Assembly: GCA_026168455.1 (NCBI GenBank)
Contig: CM047426.1
Coordinates: 68,105,342-68,169,341, forward strand
Origin: Theocolax elegans
Taxonomy: Eukaryota > Arthropoda > Insecta > Hymenoptera > Cerocephalidae
Direction of reading: 5' to 3'
Length of the DNA stretch: 64,000 bases
The stretch's first letter is position 1; each line of letters starts with the position of its first letter. The notes beneath the pieces were generated by a model. The model was not told the origin of the DNA. It searched no databases and saw only the letters and a program-made list of their open reading frames with translations. Of the stretch, positions 58,406 to 64,000 are shown one piece after another. A program made the translations under genes and the position numbers.

Positions 58406-58625
58406 AAATAATAAAAAAAAAATAAAATAAAAATAGAATAAAGCTAAATAGTGTTAACATTAAATAAATAATTAAATAATCTATTCTTAAATAAGTTAAT
58501 ATTAACACTAAGACGCATTTCAGTCGGTAGGGAATCCCAAAAACTCATTGCCCAGACTGTAAAGGAGTTTTGATAAGCAGATGTATAAAATAATTGCGAG
58601 GTTACCAAAAATTCGGAATCAACAA
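58406..58625 (-). pseudogene. LINE 3' end fragment
   Basis: The minus strand translates to LINE C-terminal text ending AMSFWDSLPTEMRLSVNIN, comparable with the RLWNGLPRGVR block of LINE A. Only the last 50 or so codons and a short AT-rich 3' tail are present, so it is a heavily 5'-truncated insertion. It marks the truncated end of foldback 10b. Confidence 0.8.
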
Positions 58626-59144
58626 TTTCCGTCCCCGGTGGAAACGGCCGACTCTCTCGGAGGGAATCCCGTTGAATTAAAAGTAGACTGGGTTCTACTA
58701 ATCACTGCCGAAAATTGTCTTATCGAATAAATACTAACTCTTAAATTAAATAGCGGATTCCTACGTGAAATTCACTGTCACCACTATTACGCGAGAGACA
58801 ATTGAGAAAAACACTCGTAATTATGAAGTCGCGAAAACCCAACGTATCGCTACTAACATAAATAAAAAAGCCCTGTGAAGGTATTATAATTTTTAATTAA
58901 TTCTTCAATAACATATTTTTCTTTTACAGGTGCTGTGATCCTGGAGAAGCTAACCACCCAGGGAACCTTCGCCTTCGGTCAACAAGGAACCCAGAGCTGT
59001 CACCGACTCATCAGATTCACATCAACGAATAATTATTTCACCAGGTGAATAATAACTTTAATTATATTTATTATTAATAAATTATTATTAATCTTTTACT
59101 ATGATTTTGTTTCAGGTCACTACAGTGATGGCAACATCACATAG
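58626..59144 (-). mobile_element. Probable 3' LTR of gypsy 2
   Basis: A GC-rich then AT-rich block that ends where a polypyrimidine run begins on the plus strand. It contains GAGGGAATCCCG, shared with the block at 43.3 kb. Two segments inside look like intron ends (CTTTTACAG at about 58924 and TTTGTTTCAG near 59110). The left boundary is approximate. Confidence 0.5.
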
Positions 59145-59157
59145 CCCTTCCCCCCTA
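59145..59157 (-). other. Polypurine tract of gypsy 2
   Basis: CCCTTCCCCCCT on the plus strand, AGGGGGGAAGGG on the element strand, between integrase 3' end and LTR. This is where second-strand synthesis would start. Confidence 0.65.
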
Positions 59158-59186
59158 AACGTTGACTTACCTCTGAATGTCTAAGT

Positions 59187-60590
59187 TTACTCACACGAAA
59201 CACAGAGATGATTCTTCTTTCTTAATCTTTCCTCTCCGACCCTCACTGGCGCTATAATGTCATCTATATCCCCATTACTTCGTAGTGGCATATACCTCTT
59301 CAAATCCGACACATATACTTTGTTTTCTCGATTCTTCGATTTCAAACTTATTTCTAATATATAAGTAATAGAGGATTTAACCTCTATAATGGTAAAAGGA
59401 CCTTCAAATTTGGGAGCCAGCTTTGCTGAAAATCTATTCCCTCCATGTGATTGGAAATGTGTCCTAACTAAAACTTTATCTCCCACTAAAAATCTGGTTG
59501 ACCCTGATTATATATCCTAGCTTGTTTATCTCTTGAATTCTCTAAATTCTTAGCAACTATATCTCTCACTATATCTAATCTACGAACCCTATCAGCCCAC
59601 ACAGAATCATCAACCCTACTAATTGGTTGAGGTTTCTCAACCTCCCCTAGCGGAAATAATCATATGCGTATAATGTTTATAAATACTTAATAAAAGTTAT
59701 TAGCTTTTATTAGATTTTTATAACACTTTATAAAGTGCGGATTTTGGACTCTAGTAATAGTTTAAACAATTTGCTAATGTATATAAGATTTTATTAGTTA
59801 TTTTTAAAATTTCGAAAATATTTCCAAGCTTTATTAGGTTTTATTAGATTTTTGTATTTCGAAAAATATCGTGAAAAACGACAAAATGACAAATACATTA
59901 ATAGCAACTGTTGCATTTTCCTGTATTTAACTGTTTTTAGCTGTTTCTAAGTGATGTATGCAAAAAAACAAAAGCTATTAATAAAAGATTGCTATTGGTA
60001 AATATTCATAAATATTCTAAATACTTATTTACTGTATATAATAATTTAAAAAAGTTATTAGTAGTTATTAGCTTTTTTACATTTCTTTTGCTTTTGAAAA
60101 AACCTAAAAGCTAATAAAATCTAGCAAAAGCTAAGAAGAGCTAATAAAAGTTATAAATTCTTACTAACTATTAACAGAGTCCAAAATCTGCATATTATAA
60201 ATTGATTATAAAATTTATTAGCTTTTCTTAGCTCTTTCTGGAAAAATAAATTTCCACCTCGGTCCCTACGTAAACTCTTTACTGGTTTTGGGTGTCTCCT
60301 GTAATTAAAAAACGCTGGTGACACACGGGTTGACGATTGAATTGCCGTATTTAACGCGTGTCGAATACGTGAAGATGAAAATGCCAAGTCCGATGATCCG
60401 CTTCAACAAATGTTGCGATCATCGTTTTAAGCGTGCGATTGCTGCGTTCTACTGGATTTGCTTGGAGATAGTAAGGGGTGTAATGATATGTTTCACCCCA
60501 TATCCTCCTAAAATATCGTTCACATATTTGTTTTCAACTTCTTACCATTATCCGTGAGCAAATATTCTGCAATTTACCACCGAAACAAAA
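59187..60590 (-). pseudogene. gypsy 2 integrase, split by a MITE
   Basis: Only the last part of pol remains. Right piece (about 60240-60590): integrase core with YYLQANPVERSNRTLK containing the catalytic Glu, then the HALNTA-like helix. Left piece (59187-59650): linker SVWADRVRRLDIVRDIVAKN then KLAPKFEGPFTI and VYVSDLKRYMPL, the usual integrase C-terminal domain. Stops and frame changes are present in both. A 0.59-kb MITE separates them. The element has no RT or gag here, so it is a 5'-truncated or rearranged copy, distinct in sequence from gypsy 1. Confidence 0.82.
59655..60240. mobile_element. MITE inserted in gypsy 2 integrase
   Basis: An AT-rich insert with inverted subterminal blocks: TGCGGATTTTGGACTCTAGT at 59738 is matched by the complement of AACAGAGTCCAAAATCTGC at about 60174. 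The surrounding AAGCTAATAAA words are also inverted. The integrase reading resumes on both sides, with TTTCC/ATTT text repeated at the junctions as a possible short target duplication. No coding capacity. Confidence 0.75.
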
Positions 60591-60699
60591 TCAACTCATC
60601 AAATGCTCTCGCTACCGCTTTACCATCAGCAGATCTTAAGGGGATGCTATACCTGAATTAAATCCTACTATGCCGACACTTGTTTATAACACGCACTAT

Positions 60700-61800
60700 T
60701 TCTCCTATTACTATTATCTAATACAATGACAACCTATAAACGCAGTGGAGGCATATTTGTAATACATATATTAAATAAATTATAAGTACAAAGGTTCGAA
60801 TTGTGCTAAAATGTGCTTATAATTTGAAAAATACGATCTCAAACATAACCTCTCTTAGTTAACAGGCAACAACGATTTAATTGAATTTTGTAAAAACTGG
60901 ATAGATTTCTAACAAATACAGTGTAGACGCACAATTTCACGATATTGATAAATGTTGGAACACTAAAAAAACAGTCAAAAGTGCACGACGAAAAAATAAA
61001 TTGAAAAATACGACTGATACAAAGACGTTGGGAAGCTGGTACTAGATATTTGTGATGGAAATAAATATAGATTGCAATTACAAGCATCAAGAAACAAAGT
61101 AGAGGCAACATTTTACATTATCTTAGGATCATTTTTCAGTAAAAACTAGAGGAATACATAATTAATTGAAAAATTAATTGAAAAATAAAAAAGATATTCA
61201 TTCCTTCTAAAAATGTGTAATTTAGCAGACCGAAGAGTAAGAAAAAGTTTAGCTACGTAGTTTGAAAATCCACCAGTAGGTGGCGATGCTAAGCGTTTCC
61301 AGCTATGTCTTATTTCATTCGTGGTGGAATAGGCGACGGATTCTATAGGAGGTCCGTGCACGATCGGGCCGTTTGCCGCACACACATCGTAATTTCAAAT
61401 ACATTGTACTGTACCGACACTGAATGTTGGGTGCATTATTTGTTTAATTCCAATTATTTAACATAATGGCAGCTAGAAAACAGGTTAGAGGCATATTTTT
61501 AATATACATTTTAAGTGTATGACAAGTACAAAAGTTGAATTTATGATAAAATATCGTTAGAATTTGAAAAATTCGAGTTGAAACATAACCTCTCTTTGTC
61601 AACAGGCAACAACCATTTAATTTAATATTGTAAAAACTGGACTGTGCCCTAAGATATGCGGTGCAGATACATAATTTCACGATATTGGTAAAAGTAGGAA
61701 TACTAAAAAAGCAGACAAAAGTGCACGATAAAAATTAAAAGAAAAATACGATGAATACTAAGACGGTAGAAAGCTTGTATCATATATTAGGGATGGAAAT
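60700..61800. repeat. Diverged tandem duplication, units of about 0.4 kb
   Basis: Sequence at about 60730-61075 recurs at about 61415-61790 in the same orientation, roughly 80% similar. Shared blocks include ACATAACCTCTCTTAGTTAA/variant, CAGGCAACAAC, TTGTAAAAACTGGA, CAATTTCACGATATTG and CAAAAGTGCACGA. On the minus strand both units keep an open frame around NGCCLLTKRGYV-like text. The intervening 61130-61395 is unrelated, GC-richer, and contains a CCACCAGTAGGTGG hairpin and a GGAGGTCCGTGCACGATCGG segment resembling 63270. Confidence 0.7.
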
Positions 61801-62011
61801 CAACGTTTCTCCGTTATGCGTCAGTTCTAAAAAAGAATGTGCTGCCACTTTTATCACTTTTATTTGAAATACCGTATTTTGTTAGTTTTTTTATGTCAAT
61901 TCGGATAGTTTAGCGTTGGCTATATAGTAACTGAAAATTTCAAAATTAATATCAATAAGGACAAAATGATAGTAAGAAAATAAAAATCGATTCCACTCCA
62001 TAACATTGTGC

Positions 62012-62128
62012 GGCGATTAGTAATAATTTAATAGCTATTCGACGGATACCTGCGAGGCGAGACAATCTCAGCGACGCGCCGAGCATGTCTTGCCTCGCAG
62101 GTTACCCGCGACAATAATCAATCGCTGA
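62012..62128. ncRNA. Hairpin unit 1 of a tandem hairpin array
   Basis: GGATACCTGCGAGGCGAGAC pairs with GTCTTGCCTCGCAGGTTACC around a loop of about 14 nt. Flanking GCGATTAGTAAT/ATAATCAATCGC extend the stem, giving a predicted hairpin of about 115 nt. Relative to unit 2, paired changes keep the stem (for example CTGCGAGG/CCTCGCAG against CTACGAGG/CCTCGTAG). No coding content. It may be a structured RNA, a microRNA-like precursor or a tiny foldback element. Confidence 0.55.
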
Positions 62129-62253
62129 AGTCTTCCAAGAAATAGTATTACTGTGTATATATGACTAAAAATAATTTTCGGTTTACCTACACAAATACTG
62201 CTATAAAAAAAATATAAAATTTGTTACAATATATTATGTGTTTCCTTATAACA

Positions 62254-62330
62254 TATCGGTGGATATCTACGAGGCGAGATACTCTCGGCGCGTCGTTCAG
62301 ATTGTTTCGCCTCGTAGATATCCATCGAGA
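62254..62330. ncRNA. Hairpin unit 2, 22-bp stem
   Basis: Arms at 62255-62276 and 62307-62328 are complementary over 22 bp with only one G-U wobble, enclosing a 30-nt loop. Its loop is the reverse complement of the loops of units 1 and 3, so this hairpin sits in inverted orientation relative to its neighbours. The unit spacing (AAAATAATTTTCGGTTTAC anchor at about 62168 and 62384) is about 216 bp. Confidence 0.65.
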
Positions 62331-62469
62331 ACTAAAAAGCAGCCATCGGAGAAAAAGTATTTTTTGTGTATATAAAATACTAAAAATAATTTTCGGTTTA
62401 CCTTCACAAACACTGCTATAATAAAAATAAAAACTTTGTTACAATATGTTATGTGATTCCTTATAACAT

Positions 62470-62560
62470 ATCGGTGGATATCTACGAGGCGAGACAATCT
62501 GAATGACGCGCCGAGTGTGTTCTCTATCACTCGCAGGTTCTTCGAGAGTAGATTTTAATA
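62470..62560. ncRNA. Hairpin unit 3, right arm decayed
   Basis: The left arm is identical to the unit 2 left arm over at least 22 nt (TCGGTGGATATCTACGAGGC...). The right arm (62521-62546) keeps only ACTCGCAGG-type matches, so the stem is mostly lost. Following AT-rich sequence (62600-62668) resembles the inter-hairpin spacer. Confidence 0.55.
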
Positions 62561-62654
62561 ACCGCCGAAGCCTGCCGAGAAAAAGACGTTCATTTTTTGA
62601 GAACTAATAGGTTTCTATTCAGCTACAAAAACATTGTTATAAAATAAATTTAAA

Positions 62655-62885
62655 ACCTTGTACAATAAATGAGGCTATATCCGCACGACCGCGAAGACTC
62701 ACCGTACGTTGCGCGCTGGACGACGGCGGTCGACGGACCGTTCGACGCAAGTTGCGCGCGCACGTCGGGCCCGTCTAGCAAAGCAGTGAACGAGCCTGTC
62801 GAAGCTCGTGAGAGCTCTTCAGTACGCCGTCGCGGCAACGTTTGCGTCGCGTTGGCAATACGATTGCTATCGTCCTTCATTTTCC
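62655..62885. promoter_or_regulatory. CpG-rich island, possible promoter
   Basis: A sharp CpG-rich island (CGCGCTGGACGACGGCGGTC; CACGTCGGGCCCGTC) within AT-rich DNA, followed by a (TG)n run at 62901-62924. Open frames exist on both strands but differ in every frame and show no domain. It may be a promoter or first exon, or an unassigned LTR. Confidence 0.25.
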
Positions 62886-62924
62886 CGTGGCGGACTACCT
62901 TGTGTGTGTGTGTGTGTGTGTGTC

Positions 62925-64000
62925 AGGAAAGCAACATTTCAAGCGTCAACCTAGGATATGCTCCTCTATACTGACAAGGTGGATGCACGCCTTTGTTATA
63001 AGTGCAGTGCATTTATTCCTTCTTTTGTAAGTATGCTTCCCATCTGGTTTTATAATTTCGCCAAAATTATACGCGACTGGCGCCCAAAACCCTTTATCTA
63101 TTATTATAATAAATTATTACTATTTTTATCAATCGTTTATTTCGCCCTTGTCGCCATGCCCTAATACCCTGCGTGATCGTCACAAAATGTATATAGAAAA
63201 CTATTTTGTATTAATAGACTTATCTCGATTGAGCTTATTAGGAACTAGCAGACGACGGTTTCCTCTAGAAGGTGCGTGCACAGTTCGACTCGACGATTAC
63301 ACGCACCTCCTACTAATTCCATTAGGTTATGTATTAACCATGTATTATATATTATCAGTTGTTCAACAGTATCATAGTAAATATCCATTTTATAATCTAC
63401 ATGTGCATTAATTATAGTGCATAAAAGTTAACATAAATAAACTTAATGAAACAATCAAAATTGTATATAAAGATAAAATCACATGTGTCCCTCCATCAAC
63501 GGTCTCCATAGAAGTAGGTTTACTTGTTGTTTACCAATAACCGTTTTGCTCATTGCTTAATTTAGTAGTGATTAAAAAATTCATTTAAACATACCAATTA
63601 GTTGATAAAATTATGAAGATTATTCAGAAATACTTACTTTATTAATATTATAAGTTGTAGAAAACTTTAACAATTTAAGCTTAATTTTAAAAAGCAGACG
63701 CTAGTACCATTCAGAAAGTTTATTATTATGAAAATCTTATTAAGTTAAAGTAATGGTACATATTTTTTTTATCAAGAATGAAGGGTACTAAAACTCTACA
63801 AAGTATATGAGTTAAGCGGCGGTAATGAAAATTGAACTGGATTAAAAATTTAATTATATACAATAATAGATCATTTTTTAAGTTTATTGAAAATTATAAT
63901 GTACGTAACACTGACAAGAAAATTGTAATTTTAGTAGATGAATATGCGTAACTTTTATTATAATTAATTATAAATCAAAATTTACAATTAAATTGCAATA
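62925..64000. other. Mostly AT-rich DNA, one small hairpin
   Basis: No gene recognised. At 63270-63315 AGGTGCGTG pairs with CACGCACCT, with GGAACTAG-like/CTAATTCC outer pairing, a short imperfect hairpin that echoes 61348-61370. The rest is featureless to the window end. Confidence 0.4.

Noticed and set aside
58924..59120. A host exon between CTTTTACAG and the following GTGAAT
   Set aside because: The segment lies inside the probable gypsy 2 LTR and its frames carry no recognisable domain; the splice-like text is noted in the LTR entry only.
1..64000. CRISPR arrays, operons, bacterial promoters
   Set aside because: No regularly spaced direct repeats with unique spacers; the content is clearly eukaryotic (LINE, SINE, gypsy, splice-like signals, microsatellites).

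Overview
The window looks like AT-rich, repeat-dominated insect nuclear DNA. The LINE and Ty3/gypsy protein fragments are arthropod-like, CT/GA microsatellites are frequent, and one intact miniature LTR retrotransposon (TRIM) is of a kind reported in ants. I infer Hymenoptera, most likely an ant. That placement is inference and not something a single marker gene proves. I find no convincing complete host protein gene. At best there is one candidate exon (about 14.9-15.1 kb, minus strand), one GC-rich promoter-like island (about 24.9-25.1 kb) and a second CpG-rich block (about 62.65-62.88 kb).

Layout. 1-3 kb: the 3' 2.9 kb of a LINE whose pol frame is broken only by three stop codons. 4-14.7 kb: a large foldback element, four copies of a tRNA-derived SINE, a decayed second LINE (8.2-9.8 kb), a piggyBac-type MITE with TTAA sites (9965-10289), a GC-rich LTR-like block (10.5-11.7 kb) and several palindromic MITEs. 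15-17 kb: low-complexity DNA, including a 30-bp minisatellite with a decayed decapeptide reading frame. 18.3-19.9 kb: a TA-flanked TIR element interrupted by a very young TRIM with two identical 203-bp LTRs, each carrying a tRNA-like Pol III unit. 22-33 kb: a dense cluster of foldback elements, one containing two tRNA-like segments in inverted orientation, plus a 2.2-kb TIR transposon with another foldback inside it. 38.2-43.2 kb: two minus-strand LINE copies in tandem, each ending in a (GA)n tract. 43.2-48.1 kb: GC-rich LTR-like blocks, a tRNA-like sequence and two more foldbacks. 48.4-54.2 kb: a defective Ty3/gypsy element (minus) covering gag to integrase. 54.2-60.6 kb: another LTR-like block, a foldback split by a 5S-rRNA-derived SINE with target duplications, a LINE 3' end, and a second gypsy fragment whose integrase is split by a MITE. 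60.7-64 kb: a diverged tandem duplication and a tandem array of three hairpin-bearing units, one of which carries its hairpin in inverted orientation.

How the parts relate. The window is a nest of mobile DNA. LINEs supply the machinery that SINEs probably borrow, and the LTR elements are dead or non-autonomous. Most of the remaining recognisable repeats are palindromes hundreds of bases long, with no readable transposase, which would form long hairpins if transcribed. Nesting order can be read directly in several places: TRIM inside the TIR element, 5S-SINE inside a foldback, MITE inside gypsy integrase, and a short insertion inside a LINE.
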